In this document: positions 8,506 to 17,182 of the stretch, in pieces
Position numbering within the stretch: position 1 is the first letter of the stretch
How the letters are laid out: every line of letters starts with the position of its first letter
NCBI RefSeq assembly: GCF_013282575.1
Contig: NZ_JAAAYE010000036.1
Coordinates: 1 to 57,860 of the forward strand
DNA length: 57,860 nucleotides
Direction: 5' to 3'
From: Paraburkholderia sp. NMBU_R16
Lineage (GTDB): Bacteria > Pseudomonadota > Gammaproteobacteria > Burkholderiales > Burkholderiaceae
The notes under the pieces: generated by a model
Told to the model about the DNA's origin: nothing
What the model saw: the letters and a program-made list of their open reading frames with translations, nothing else
The model's database searches: none
Translations under genes and position numbers: made by a program

Positions 8506-10179
8506 TCAGCCCGTGACCGCGCCCTTGTTCGCGGGCCGCGCAAGCGCCGCGTACTTCGCCAGCACGCCCCGCGTGTAGCGCGGTGCCGGCTGCTTCCACG
8601 CCGCGCGGCGGCGCTCGAGTTCGGCATCGTCGACGTTCAGCTGCAAGAGCAGCTTATGTGCATCGATCGTGATCGAATCGCCCTCCTGAACGAACGCGAT
8701 CGTGCCGCCTACGAATGCTTCGGGGGCGACGTGACCGACCACCATGCCCCAAGTCCCGCCCGAGAAACGGCCGTCGGTGATGAGCCCGACCGATTCGCCG
8801 AGGCCCTTGCCGATGAGCGCCGACGTGGGTGCCAGCATCTCGGGCATGCCGGGACCGCCTTGCGGGCCCAGATAGCGCAGCACGAGGACATCGCCGGGCC
8901 GGATCTGGTCGGCAAGAATCGCGGCCAGCGCGCTTTGCTCGTCGTCGAATACACGTGCAGGGCCCGTGATCGCAGGGTTCTTGAGACCGGTGATCTTCGC
9001 GACGGCCCCGTCGGTCGCGAGGTTGCCCTTCAGAATGGCGAGGTGGCCTTCTTTGTACAGCGCCTTGTCGATCGGGAAAATCACTTGCTGATCGGCACGC
9101 GGCACACTCGGCACGTCCTTCAGTTCTTCGGCGAGCGTCTTGCCGGTGATCGTGATGCAATCGCCATGCAGCAGGCCCGCGTCGAGCAGAATCTTCATGA
9201 CTTGGGGTACGCCGCCCGCGCGATGCAGATCGGTCGCCACGTATTCGCCCGACGGCTTCAGATTGCAGATGACGGGCACGCGCTGGCGCACGCGCTCGAA
9301 ATCGTCGATCGTCCATTCGACCTCGGCCGCATGCGCGATCGCAAGGTAGTGCAAGACCGCGTTCGTCGAGCCGCCCGTCGCCATGATGACGGCCACGGCG
9401 TTTTCGATCGACTTTTTCGTGATGATGTCGCGCGGCTTCAGATCCCGCTTGACCGCCTCGACCAGCACGCGGGCCGACTCAGCCGCGGACGTGACTTTTT
9501 CGTCGTCGGGGTTCGCCATCGTCGACGAGTAGAGCAGCGACATGCCGAGCGCCTCGAACGACGAACTCATCGTATTGGCCGTGTACATGCCGCCGCATGA
9601 ACCGGTGCTCGGGCAGGCGTTTTGCTCGATGCCGTCGAAATCTTCCTGTGACATGCGTCCGGCCGTGAATTCGCCGACGGCCTCGAACGACGAGACGATC
9701 GTCAGATCCTTGCCTTTCCAATGGCCGGGGCGGATCGTGCCGCCGTAGACGTAGATACCGGGCACGTTCATGCGCGCGAGCGAGATCATGCCGCCCGGCA
9801 TATTCTTGTCGCATCCGCCGATGACGACGACGCCATCCATCCACTGACCCTGCACGCACGTCTCGATGCAATCGGCGATGACTTCGCGCGAGACGAGCGA
9901 GTACTTCATGCCTTCGGTGCCCATCGACATGCCGTCGGAAATCGTCGGCGTACCGAATATCTGCGGGTTGGCGCCCGCGTCTTTCACGGCGCTCACGGCG
10001 GCATCGGCGAGGCGTTGCAGACCGGCGTTGCAAGGCGTGATGGTCGAATGGCCATTGGCGACGCCGATCATCGGCTTGTCGAAATCGTCCTTCTTGTAGC
10101 CGAGCGCGTAGTACATCGAGCGGTTCGGTGCGCGGGCAACGCCCTGCGTGATGTTTTGCGAGCGACGGTTGTAAGCCAT
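8506..10179 (-). CDS. ilvD: Dihydroxy-acid dehydratase
   Basis: 557 aa from the ATG at 10179 ([11 protein letters not shown]), with GGAG upstream; a longer reading to 10311 is not conserved in character. IlvD dehydrates 2,3-dihydroxy-isovalerate and 2,3-dihydroxy-3-methylvalerate to the keto acids of valine/leucine and isoleucine synthesis, using an iron-sulfur cluster. Cluster cysteines are visible in [10 protein letters not shown] and in [16 protein letters not shown]; the third lies early in the chain (ITPCNAG). The C-terminal [21 protein letters not shown] motif is typical. Length matches the 557-aa form common in Burkholderia. It is convergent with the DUF2486 gene (13 bp apart) and divergent from a LysR gene. 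Confidence 0.96.
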   Translation of the reverse strand: MAYNRRSQNITQGVARAPNRSMYYALGYKKDDFDKPMIGVANGHSTITPCNAGLQRLADAAVSAVKDAGANPQIFGTPTISDGMSMGTEGMKYSLVSREVIADCIETCVQGQWMDGVVVIGGCDKNMPGGMISLARMNVPGIYVYGGTIRPGHWKGKDLTIVSSFEAVGEFTAGRMSQEDFDGIEQNACPSTGSCGGMYTANTMSSSFEALGMSLLYSSTMANPDDEKVTSAAESARVLVEAVKRDLKPRDIITKKSIENAVAVIMATGGSTNAVLHYLAIAHAAEVEWTIDDFERVRQRVPVICNLKPSGEYVATDLHRAGGVPQVMKILLDAGLLHGDCITITGKTLAEELKDVPSVPRADQQVIFPIDKALYKEGHLAILKGNLATDGAVAKITGLKNPAITGPARVFDDEQSALAAILADQIRPGDVLVLRYLGPQGGPGMPEMLAPTSALIGKGLGESVGLITDGRFSGGTWGMVVGHVAPEAFVGGTIAFVQEGDSITIDAHKLLLQLNVDDAELERRRAAWKQPAPRYTRGVLAKYAALARPANKGAVTG

Positions 10180-10386
10180 GGGGACTCCGGGTTCGTTCGA
10201 TTGCCTGTCAATGCCATGCACGCGAAGCCTGATCCGGGCCCATTGGCCGCATCGCGCTGCAGCCTCGCGTGGAGTCGCGCCAGAATGCCCTGACTCGATA
10301 CGCGTGTCCAATATATTATTGAGGACTGATTAAGTCGAAAAACATATCAGACGATCGACGCCCTCAAAAAGGGAAGGGAGCTCTCC
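10180..10386. promoter_or_regulatory. Divergent ilvD / LysR control region
   Basis: 207 bp between the two start codons. The part near the LysR gene is AT-rich (about 10309-10355) and contains the interrupted palindrome GACTgattaAGTC (10324-10336), a shape often used by LysR-type regulators. This could be the regulator's autoregulatory or ilvD operator site. No -35/-10 pair is assigned with confidence. Confidence 0.4.
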
Positions 10387-11355
10387 ATGACGCCCGATCT
10401 GCGGCAATTGCGTTACTTCGTCGCCGTTGCCGAGGAGCGGCACTTCGGCCGTGCCGCCAAGCGGCTGGCGATGACCCAGCCGCCGCTTTCGCAGGCGATC
10501 CGCGCACTCGAGGAGGAACTCGGCGTCGCGCTTTTCGCGCGCACGAAGCGTACCGTCGAACTCACGCCCGTGGGCGCCGATCTGCTGCCGGAGGTGCGCA
10601 AGTTGCTGGCCGCGGCGGAGGGCCTGCGCCCACTCGCGCAAAGCCTGGCGCGGGGCGAGGCCGGTACGTTGGCACTGGCGTTCGTTTCGACGGCCGATTA
10701 CGGCTTGTTGCCGCAGCTTTTGCGCGAATTCGCGGGGCGCTACCCCGGTGTGCGGCTGCAGCTTGCCGAAGCGACGAGCGATGTGCAAATCGACGAACTC
10801 GTGGCGGGCCGCATCGACGCAGGGCTCGTCATCGCACCTTTGCCGCCGCGACACGCGGCGGCGCTGACCTACCTTCCCGTCATGCGCGAGCCGCTCATCG
10901 CCGCGCTGCCCAGCACTGCCGCGCGGGTGCGCTCGCGCAATCGGCACGGCGAGCCGCCCGAGTGGGACGAGACACCGGTGACGCTCGCCGAGTTGGCCCA
11001 GTTGCCGCTCGTGATCTTCCCGCGTCGTTTGGCGCCGGGGTTTTATGACATCATTACGGGCTGCTACGGCGCCGCGGGGCTCACGCCGCGCATCGGCCAG
11101 GAAGCGATTCAGATGCAAACGATCGTCAGCCTCGTCTCGGCAGGCATGGGGGTGGCGCTCGTGCCGCAATCGTTGCGCAACTTGCGCCGCACCGGTGTTG
11201 TCTATCGGCCGCTGGCCGAGCGCGCGCCGATCGTCGAGACGGGGCTCGTCTGGCGCACGGCCGATGTCAGTCCCGTGCTGGCCGGGTTCCTGGATGTCGT
11301 GCAGGGCCACGCCGCGGCGCTGGCGGCGAAGGCCGGTGCGAACGCGTCGGCATGA
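10387..11355 (+). CDS. LysR-family transcriptional regulator
   Basis: 322 aa, ATG at 10387 behind GGGAAGGGAG. The N-terminal winged helix-turn-helix (residues 3-62: LRQLRYFVAVAEERHFGRAAKRL, then QPPLSQAIRALEEELG) is followed by a periplasmic-binding-protein-like effector domain (about 92-300) with the usual GTLALAFVSTADYGLLPQLLREF strand. It is divergent from ilvD and may control it or its own synthesis. The inducer is unknown; proteins of this shape in the BenM/CatM/TfdR branch often sense small aromatic or keto acids, but nothing here decides it. The effector domain carries an insertion around residues 180-200 (RVRSRNRHGEPPEWDE) rich in charged residues. Confidence 0.9.
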   Translation: MTPDLRQLRYFVAVAEERHFGRAAKRLAMTQPPLSQAIRALEEELGVALFARTKRTVELTPVGADLLPEVRKLLAAAEGLRPLAQSLARGEAGTLALAFVSTADYGLLPQLLREFAGRYPGVRLQLAEATSDVQIDELVAGRIDAGLVIAPLPPRHAAALTYLPVMREPLIAALPSTAARVRSRNRHGEPPEWDETPVTLAELAQLPLVIFPRRLAPGFYDIITGCYGAAGLTPRIGQEAIQMQTIVSLVSAGMGVALVPQSLRNLRRTGVVYRPLAERAPIVETGLVWRTADVSPVLAGFLDVVQGHAAALAAKAGANASA

Positions 11356-11446
11356 CCGTGGCATCGCGCCGCCGCCACAGGGGCGCGGGCCGCCCGTCGC
11401 GGTCCTACCCGTCAACCAACCGTTCTATGCCAATTAAGCCTATACG

Positions 11447-12346
11447 ATGCTGATTCATCCCAACTTCGATCCGGTGGCGATCCATCTCGGACCGCTCGCC
11501 GTGCGCTGGTACGGCCTGATGTACCTCGTCGCGTTCACGATGGCGATCGTCGTCGGCCGGCTGCGCCTGCGGTTGCCGCATGTCGCCGCGCAAGGCTGGA
11601 ACGTGCGCGATATCGACGACATGATGTTCTACGGTGTGCTCGGTACGATCGTCGGCGGGCGGCTCGGTTACGTGCTGTTTTACAAGCCCGACTACTACTT
11701 CATGCATCCGCTCGACATCTTTAAGGTCTGGCAGGGCGGCATGTCGTTTCACGGCGGTTTTCTCGGCGTCACCCTCGCGATGATGCTGTTCGCGTTCCAG
11801 CGCAAGCGCACCTGGCTGCAGGTGACGGATTTCGTCGCGCCGATGGTGCCCGCGGGGCTCGCTGCCGGCCGGCTCGGTAACTTCATCAACGGTGAGCTAT
11901 GGGGCCGCGTGACCGATCCGAACGCGCCGTGGGCGATGCTGTTCCAGAACGCGACGGAAGACGATGCGCGTTGGCTCATCGCGCATCCCGAGCTCGCGGC
12001 GCGCTGGCATCTCGGCGAGATCTTCGCGAAGTACCACATGCTGCCGCGGCACCCGTCGGAGCTCTACGAGATCGCGCTCGAAGGCATCGCGCTCTTTTTC
12101 GTGCTCTGGTTTTTCTCGCGCAAGCCACGGCCCGTCGGTGCAACCTCCGCCGTGTTTCTGATGGGCTACGGGCTCGCCCGTTTCATCGTCGAGTTCGCGC
12201 GCGAGCCGGACGACTTCCTCGGGCTGCTGGCGCTCGGCATGTCGATGGGGCAGTGGCTCTCGCTGCCGATGATCGTCGTGGGCATCGTGCTGTTCGCGTG
12301 GTCGTACCGTCGCGCGGACAAGGCACCTGCCGCGCTTGCCCGCTGA
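11447..12346 (+). CDS. lgt: Prolipoprotein diacylglyceryl transferase
   Basis: 299 aa polytopic inner-membrane enzyme that moves a diacylglyceryl group from phosphatidylglycerol onto the lipobox cysteine of prelipoproteins, the first step of lipoprotein maturation. Typical N-terminus ([26 protein letters not shown]), the [10 protein letters not shown] segment, the Lgt signature [14 protein letters not shown] around residues 143-156 with essential Arg and Asn, and [12 protein letters not shown] further on. About seven hydrophobic helices. It follows the LysR gene on the same strand by 91 bp, probably with its own promoter. Window lipoproteins that would use it include the OmpA-type protein and the SodC-like protein. 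Confidence 0.96.
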   Translation: MLIHPNFDPVAIHLGPLAVRWYGLMYLVAFTMAIVVGRLRLRLPHVAAQGWNVRDIDDMMFYGVLGTIVGGRLGYVLFYKPDYYFMHPLDIFKVWQGGMSFHGGFLGVTLAMMLFAFQRKRTWLQVTDFVAPMVPAGLAAGRLGNFINGELWGRVTDPNAPWAMLFQNATEDDARWLIAHPELAARWHLGEIFAKYHMLPRHPSELYEIALEGIALFFVLWFFSRKPRPVGATSAVFLMGYGLARFIVEFAREPDDFLGLLALGMSMGQWLSLPMIVVGIVLFAWSYRRADKAPAALAR

Positions 12347-12413
12347 GGCGCGGCAGCCCGCACGGCAGCGCTGGCTCGCGCCTGCGCAAGCCGGCAACGA
12401 GCGGGAACCGCGC

Positions 12414-13151
12414 CTACCGCGTCATTTGGACCGAACCCGATACATTCACGCTCACACGCGCCTTGCCGCCTTCGACGGGCAGCGGCGCCGCTTCCCCGGC
12501 TGGCGCCGCGGCCATCGCGCGCATGGCGAAGAGCGGCCTCGGCGGCGGCGCTTCCTGACCGATGCTGACCTGCCGTATCGTGTAGCCGTTGTAACCGAAG
12601 GCCTGCGCGGCCGATTCGGCCTGCTTGCGGAACGAGTCGATCGCCTGCCGGGTCAAGTGTTCGGCCGTCGTGCGCTGCGCTTCGGGCGACAATGAAAACG
12701 AAACATTGGCGACTTGCATCGACGTATTCATTTGCCCTGCAAGCTTCGACGCCGCAGCGAAATCGCGCGATTCGAGCACGACTTCCGTGCGTCCGCGCCA
12801 GGCGGAAATGCGGCCATTCCGATCGGTCGACGGATAGATCGAAAACGCGCCCGTATGTGCGCTGACGCCGGTCACGCTCTTTGCCTGCGCAAGCGCTGTG
12901 GCCGTGCGTTTGTTGAGGGCATCCGTCAATGAAGCCGCATCGGCCGCTTCCTGTTCGTAAAACAGCGTGATGTCGACGACATCCTGAGGCACTTCGTCGC
13001 TCGCCTGCGCGGATAGCGACAACACGCCGGCCGGCGCGCTCTCCGCGGACGGCGGCGTGGCCGCGCGCGCCGCCTCGGTTGCGAATGTGGCAACCGACGT
13101 CAGTGCGGCGGCGGCAACGAGCGTGAAAACAGTGGCGGTCGTTCTTGTCAT
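12414..13151 (-). CDS. Secreted SIMPL-domain (DUF541) protein
   Basis: 245 aa. The N-terminus is a Sec signal peptide (hydrophobic stretch residues 9-30, likely cleavage after an Ala-rich AARAA-type site). The mature part is a SIMPL/DUF541 domain, recognisable from LSLSAQASDEVPQDVVDITLFYE at its start, the central TGVSAHTGAFSIYPSTDRNGRISAWRGRTEVVLES block, and VANVSFSLSPEAQRTTAEHLTRQAI. Periplasmic; the molecular role of the family is not settled (E. coli YggE is linked to oxidative stress). ATG at 13151 with GAGAG just upstream. Convergent with lgt (67 bp). Confidence 0.85.
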   Translation of the reverse strand: MTRTTATVFTLVAAAALTSVATFATEAARAATPPSAESAPAGVLSLSAQASDEVPQDVVDITLFYEQEAADAASLTDALNKRTATALAQAKSVTGVSAHTGAFSIYPSTDRNGRISAWRGRTEVVLESRDFAAASKLAGQMNTSMQVANVSFSLSPEAQRTTAEHLTRQAIDSFRKQAESAAQAFGYNGYTIRQVSIGQEAPPPRPLFAMRAMAAAPAGEAAPLPVEGGKARVSVNVSGSVQMTR

Positions 13152-13191
13152 CTCTCAGGTCCTTCTTCTTAGAAAAATCGATGGATGAGGC

Positions 13192-13650
13192 TCACGCCAG
13201 CCGTTCGGTGATGAAGCGCCATTCGGCTTCCGTGACGGGTGTGATCGACAGGCGGTTGCCTTTCGCCAGCACGCGCATGTCGGCGAGCTCGCGATGTCTG
13301 CGCAGCTCGGCGAGCGAAATGAGCGCTATTTTCTTGACGAACTCGACATCGACGAGCATCCAGCGCGGGGACTCGTGTGTCGATTTCGGATCGAAGTACA
13401 CGCTTTTGGGGTCGAACTGCGTCGGATCGGGATAGGCGCCGGACACGACGCGCGCAATCCCCGCGATGCCGGGCTCGGGACAGCTCGAATGGTAAAAGAG
13501 CACGCCGTCGCCGAGCTGCATCGTATCGCGCATGAAGTTGCGCGCCTGATAGTTGCGTACGCCGGTCCAGGGGAGCGTGCGCGAGGGCGCGGTGGCGAGA
13601 TCGTCGATACTCGCCTCGTCCGGTTCGGACTTCATCAGCCAATAGCGCAT
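13192..13650 (-). CDS. EVE (PUA-like) domain protein
   Basis: 152 aa from the ATG at 13650 (MRYWLMKSEPDE), the canonical start of the family. EVE domains have a PUA-like fold thought to bind modified bases in RNA or DNA. Signature blocks are MKSEPDEASIDDL, WTGVRNYQARNFMRDTMQLGDGVLFYHS, PGIAGIARVVSGAYPDPTQFD and WMLVDVEFVKK. In betaproteobacteria this gene commonly lies next to the 6S RNA gene and zapA, as here. Not part of a visible restriction or defence cluster; probably housekeeping. A longer N-terminal reading to 13722 runs toward the 6S terminator and was rejected. Confidence 0.92.
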   Translation of the reverse strand: MRYWLMKSEPDEASIDDLATAPSRTLPWTGVRNYQARNFMRDTMQLGDGVLFYHSSCPEPGIAGIARVVSGAYPDPTQFDPKSVYFDPKSTHESPRWMLVDVEFVKKIALISLAELRRHRELADMRVLAKGNRLSITPVTEAEWRFITERLA

Positions 13651-13725
13651 AGATCGATTGAATGCGTTCAACGGTGGATGAAACCAACAGGGCCCGGTAG
13701 TTTTGGCCTTCTCGCGCCGCAAATG

Positions 13726-13753
13726 AAAACGGCATCGGTCGAACCGATGCCGT
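13726..13753 (-). terminator. Rho-independent terminator after 6S RNA
   Basis: An 11-bp stem (13729-13739 with 13743-13753, ACGGCATCGGT/ACCGATGCCGT, 3-nt loop) is followed on the minus strand by TTTCATTT. It sits just beyond the 3' end of the 6S RNA and ahead of the EVE gene. The bases between it and the EVE start (13651-13725) hold nothing else I can identify. Confidence 0.8.
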
Positions 13754-13759
13754 CGAATA

Positions 13760-13942
13760 AAGTCCCCGCCTTGGCCGCTAGGCCGGCATCCTGAACCGGG
13801 AGTTCAGAATTGGTCGCAGTTAGCCGCACTTCGGGTACATCAGACAGAGTGACGCGCACACCCGTGCTGCAAATTTCCGCAACCGTGCACATGGCATTGG
13901 TTCAAGGAATTTATGACCTTGGCGAACCAGGCAGGGAAGCCG
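13760..13942 (-). ncRNA. ssrS: 6S RNA
   Basis: About 183 nt on the minus strand between zapA and the EVE gene, its usual betaproteobacterial location. The ends pair into a closing stem: minus-strand TCCCTGCCTGG (13937-13927) with CCAAGGCGGGGA (13774-13763), with one bulged base. The 3' part contains the hairpin CTGAAC-TCCC-GGTTCAG followed by GATGCCGGCC, as in 6S RNAs, and the 5' half contains CCTTGAACC. 6S RNA mimics an open promoter and traps sigma-70 RNA polymerase in stationary phase. Exact ends are estimates. The stretch 13943-14017 to the zapA stop should contain its promoter; I see no clear -35/-10 pair. Confidence 0.85.
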
Positions 13943-14017
13943 TAAAACTTGTGTAACGCTCAACATACCGAACAGTCACAACCACCGGTGCTCGAAGCGT
14001 TGTGCCTCATGCAACGG

Positions 14018-14332
14018 CTATCGCGCTTCGCTTTGCTCCAGCACCGCGCCAAGCTGTTCGTTCATTTGGCGCATTGTACGCCTGATTTCCTCGGCCGGGA
14101 ATGCTTCCCCATGCCGGATACTTTCTTGCAGCTTGACCAGTTCCGACGCGAGCGAGAGGGCCGCCATGACCGCGATGCGATCAGTCCCGCGTACGCTGCT
14201 CACCGAGCGGACTTTCGTCATTTCGGCGTCCACGCGTGCAACGGCGTCGAGCAGTTGCGACTCGGCTTCGGGCGAGCAAGCAAGCCGGTACGTCTGCCCG
14301 AGAATCGTCGCTTCGATCTGCTTCGTCGTCAT
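14018..14332 (-). CDS. zapA: Cell division protein ZapA
   Basis: 104 aa. ZapA bundles FtsZ protofilaments and stabilises the Z ring. Typical start MTTKQIEATILGQTYRLACSPEAE, then the DRIAVMAALSLASELVKLQ helix and a C-terminal coiled coil that mediates tetramer formation. Its ATG overlaps the stop codon of the upstream coiled-coil gene by 4 bp (ATGA, 14329-14332), so the two are translationally coupled. 6S RNA lies downstream. Length is normal for the family. Confidence 0.92.
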   Translation of the reverse strand: MTTKQIEATILGQTYRLACSPEAESQLLDAVARVDAEMTKVRSVSSVRGTDRIAVMAALSLASELVKLQESIRHGEAFPAEEIRRTMRQMNEQLGAVLEQSEAR

Positions 14333-14697
14333 GCGTTTTCTCCCTGCTGAGCCGCCGCGTTCGCCGAATTGCCGTGCGGCGCTTCGCGCTCGCCCGGTTC
14401 GGCGAGCAGATCGAGCTGGTTATCGCCTTCGTACGGGCCCTTCGTGCGCGGCAGTTTTTCGAGAATGGCGTTCAGGCGCACCTGCGCATCGTCGATTTTG
14501 GCAAGCAATGTATCGCGCTCGACTTGCAAGGCATTGCGTTCGTCGCGCAGGAGTTCGAGCTCGGCGCGGGCCGAGTCGTTTTCCGCGCGCAATTGCGCAA
14601 GCTGCTCTTCGAGCGCGTGGCGGGCCTGCTGATGGCGTTCGTTGATCGCGATCAGCCGGCCGATGTTGTGTGACAGGGTTTCGAGTTCGGTGAGCAT
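14329..14697 (-). CDS. ZapB-like coiled-coil protein
   Basis: 122 aa. Residues 1-80 form an uninterrupted coiled coil (LETLSHNIGRLIAINERHQ...LEEQLAQLRAENDSARAELELLRDERNALQVERDTLLAKIDDAQVRLN), and the C-terminal 40 residues are polar and probably disordered. Overlaps zapA by 4 bp. Betaproteobacteria carry a short coiled-coil ORF immediately before zapA that is usually described as ZapB-like or as a TIGR02449-type protein; both size and position fit. The likely role is in Z-ring organisation together with ZapA, inferred from operon structure, not from a catalytic motif. Confidence 0.75.
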   Translation of the reverse strand: MLTELETLSHNIGRLIAINERHQQARHALEEQLAQLRAENDSARAELELLRDERNALQVERDTLLAKIDDAQVRLNAILEKLPRTKGPYEGDNQLDLLAEPGEREAPHGNSANAAAQQGENA

Positions 14698-14833
14698 CTG
14701 CTGCGTCCTCTAAAGACTTGCGCATTTTAGCGCGGAATACGCGGGCGTCCGATCCTTGTCTCGTTTCGAGACGTAACAACATCCTGTCGATTTGTGCCGA
14801 TGTTGCCGCCCGAGACGCCAAAACGGTCGATTC

Positions 14834-14862
14834 TTGACGCTCATGGGGCCCGCTCCTACACT
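14834..14862 (+). promoter_or_regulatory. Sigma-70-type promoter of the cobalamin operon
   Basis: TTGACG (14834-14839), a 17-bp spacer, then TACACT (14857-14862), a close match to the consensus. Transcription would begin at about 14869, just ahead of the riboswitch aptamer. The spacer length and the position directly before a recognised riboswitch support the call. The 136 bp between the ZapB-like start (14697) and this promoter hold no gene. Confidence 0.75.
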
Positions 14863-14867
14863 TGCGG

Positions 14868-15078
14868 CACTTTGGTGCCCGCGCGTTCGTTTCCGATGCG
14901 CGCGGTTAAACGGGAAACAGGACCGTGCGGCGTTTCGCGCGTCAACCTGTGCTGCCCCCGCAACGGTAAGCGATGCGTCGTCCGCGTTCGTCGCGGCGAA
15001 ATCGATCCGAAGCCACTGCGCGCCTTGGCGCGTGGGAAGGCGGATTCGAGAGCTCGTCAGCCCGGATACCGGCCAAAG
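14868..15078 (+). promoter_or_regulatory. Cobalamin riboswitch (AdoCbl aptamer)
   Basis: The conserved elements occur in order: TTTGGTGCCC (14871-14880), GGTTAAACGGGAAACAGG, GTGCTGCCCCCGCAACGGTAAGC, the B12-box core GAAGCCACTG, TGGGAAGGCG, and GTCAGCCCGGATACCGGCC ending near 15075. It lies in the leader of btuB. Binding of adenosylcobalamin is expected to shut off translation or transcription of the uptake operon. From 15079 to the btuB start (15194) there is about 115 nt for the expression platform; no clear U-rich terminator is visible there, so control of translation is more likely. Confidence 0.93.
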
Positions 15079-15193
15079 GGGGAGCGCCGCTCCCGACGGC
15101 AACGCGAGGCTGCATCGCGTGTTTCGGGACGTGCTCATGACGGGGTGGCCTGCGGGGAAGCGGGCTGCCTGCCGATCCATGGGAATACCAACG

Positions 15194-17119
15194 ATGTCCT
15201 TGTCCATGCTCCGCGCGGCGTGCGTTGCGTTCGCAGGCCTGCCGCTTGCCGCGCTCGCCCAAGCGGTCGCCGGCGATTCACCGTCGAATTCGACGACGGT
15301 TTCGCCTTCAGGTTCCATCGCGACTTCCGCGTCTGCCTCCTCCGATTCGACCCTTGGCAAGTTGGAGCCGATCGTCGTGACGGCGCGGCGTTCACCGCAG
15401 GCCCTCGCCGATGCGATCCCGCAAACCACGAGTTTTACGCGGCAAGATATCGAGGATTCGACGGCGATCGATCTGCCGGGGCTGCTCTCGCTCGCGCCGG
15501 GCGCGCAGCTCATTCGTAACGGCGGGCCCGGCAGCAATGCGTCGCTGACGTTGCGCGGCGGCTCGCCGACGCAATCGCTCGTGCTGATCGACGGGGTGCG
15601 CGTCGATTCGGTCAGTCTCTCGCAGGCGCAGATCGCTCAACTGCCGCTGTCCCAGATCGATCATGTGGAGGTCGTGAACGGGGACGTCTCCGCGCTTTAT
15701 GGCTCGGGCGCGATGGGGGGCGTCGTGCAGGTCTTCACGAAAGACGGCGGCAATCACCCGCCGCGTTTTCATTTTTCGCTCGGCTACGGCAGCTATCGCA
15801 CGCAAACGCAGGAAGCGGGTGTCGAGGGCGCATTGGACAAGGACGGCAAGACGACCTTCAGCTTCAATGTTTCGCGCTTCAAGAACGATGGCTTTTCGTC
15901 GATCGATCCGGCGCTCGCGCCGAATGCGAATCCCAATGCGAACGGTTATCTCAACGAGACGGTGTCGGCGGCGATCCGTCATCGGTTCAGCGACGAGTGG
16001 GATGCGGGCGTGCGCTTTTTTCAATCGAACGGCAACGCGAGTTTCGATAACCCGTTCGGAATGCCCACCGATCTCAACAACCTCTACAGCAAAGTGCGCG
16101 AGGTCTCCGTATTCGCGAACGGCAAGCTGACCGATCGGTGGACCACCCACTTCACCGTGGCGGAGGGCGACGATCGCAGTGTCGAAAAAACGAACGGCGT
16201 CTACGACAACCGCTTCGATACGAACAACCGCCAGTACACGTGGCAGAACGATTTCAAGCTGTCGCCGGACCATACGCTGCAGCTCGGCTACGAGCATCTC
16301 GATCAATCGCTCGAGTCGGATATCTTCGCCGCGCCCCCGCGGCGCGTCGATTCGGCGTTCGCGGGCTATACCGGCCGATTCGGCGCGAGCCGCATTCAGG
16401 CGAACGTTCGCCGCGATCAATATTCCGATTTCGGCGGCGCGAACACCTACTACCTCGGCTACGGATACGACATCACCGAGCACTGGGGGGCGCGCGTCAG
16501 CTATGCGAGTGCGTTCCGGGCCCCGAGCTTCGACGATCTCTACTACCCCGGCAGCGGCAATCGATCGATCAGACCCGAGCGCAGTCATGCTCTCGAGGCG
16601 GCGCTGCAGTATGCTTCCGATGCATTCGGCGTGGCGCGCCTTACCGCCTTCCAGACGAACTACAGCGACCTCATCAACTATGTGCCGACACAAGGCGGAC
16701 TGTTCTATATCGCGAAGAACGTGGGGCGCGCGAAGGTGCAGGGCGTGGAGGCGTCGTGGCGGGGCCACATCGGCAAGACCGATATCCGGGCGGCGTTCAC
16801 GGTGCAAAACCCTGTCGACGAAGATGCCCACGTCGATCTGAACCGGCGTGCGCGGCACTTCGCATCGTTTGCGGCGAACCGGAGCATCGGTGCATGGCGC
16901 GTCGGCGGCGAGTGGATCGTGAGCGGCGCGCGCAACGATAGCGGCACCGTCCTGGGCGGATATGGCGTCGTGAACCTCTCGGCGCGCTACCGCATCACGA
17001 AGGCCTGGTACGTGGCCGCGCAGATCGACAATCTTTTCGACAAGCACTATGAGCTCGCCTATACCTACAACACGCCGCGGCGCAGTGCGTTCATCACGCT
17101 CGGCTGGCAACAGCAGTAG
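15194..17119 (+). CDS. btuB: TonB-dependent cobalamin receptor
   Basis: 641 aa from the ATG at 15194 (GGGAA 8 bp upstream); in-frame ATGs at 15179 and 15206 are possible. The signal peptide runs over the Leu/Ala-rich stretch ending in ALAQA. After a Ser/Thr-rich linker comes the TonB box region (LEPIVVTARR) and plug domain with the GLLSLAPGAQLIRNGGPGSNASLTLRGG signature, then a beta-barrel of about 480 residues ending in an aromatic-rich C-terminus (ITLGWQQQ). It imports corrinoids across the outer membrane. The cobalamin riboswitch upstream and the BtuCD-like genes downstream settle the substrate. Length is normal for BtuB. Confidence 0.93.
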   Translation: MSLSMLRAACVAFAGLPLAALAQAVAGDSPSNSTTVSPSGSIATSASASSDSTLGKLEPIVVTARRSPQALADAIPQTTSFTRQDIEDSTAIDLPGLLSLAPGAQLIRNGGPGSNASLTLRGGSPTQSLVLIDGVRVDSVSLSQAQIAQLPLSQIDHVEVVNGDVSALYGSGAMGGVVQVFTKDGGNHPPRFHFSLGYGSYRTQTQEAGVEGALDKDGKTTFSFNVSRFKNDGFSSIDPALAPNANPNANGYLNETVSAAIRHRFSDEWDAGVRFFQSNGNASFDNPFGMPTDLNNLYSKVREVSVFANGKLTDRWTTHFTVAEGDDRSVEKTNGVYDNRFDTNNRQYTWQNDFKLSPDHTLQLGYEHLDQSLESDIFAAPPRRVDSAFAGYTGRFGASRIQANVRRDQYSDFGGANTYYLGYGYDITEHWGARVSYASAFRAPSFDDLYYPGSGNRSIRPERSHALEAALQYASDAFGVARLTAFQTNYSDLINYVPTQGGLFYIAKNVGRAKVQGVEASWRGHIGKTDIRAAFTVQNPVDEDAHVDLNRRARHFASFAANRSIGAWRVGGEWIVSGARNDSGTVLGGYGVVNLSARYRITKAWYVAAQIDNLFDKHYELAYTYNTPRRSAFITLGWQQQ

Positions 17120-17182
17120 CGCGCGTGCGTGCGCGAGCGGGGCGCTCATCGTGCTTTGGGCCGCTCGGCGGAGGCTCACGCC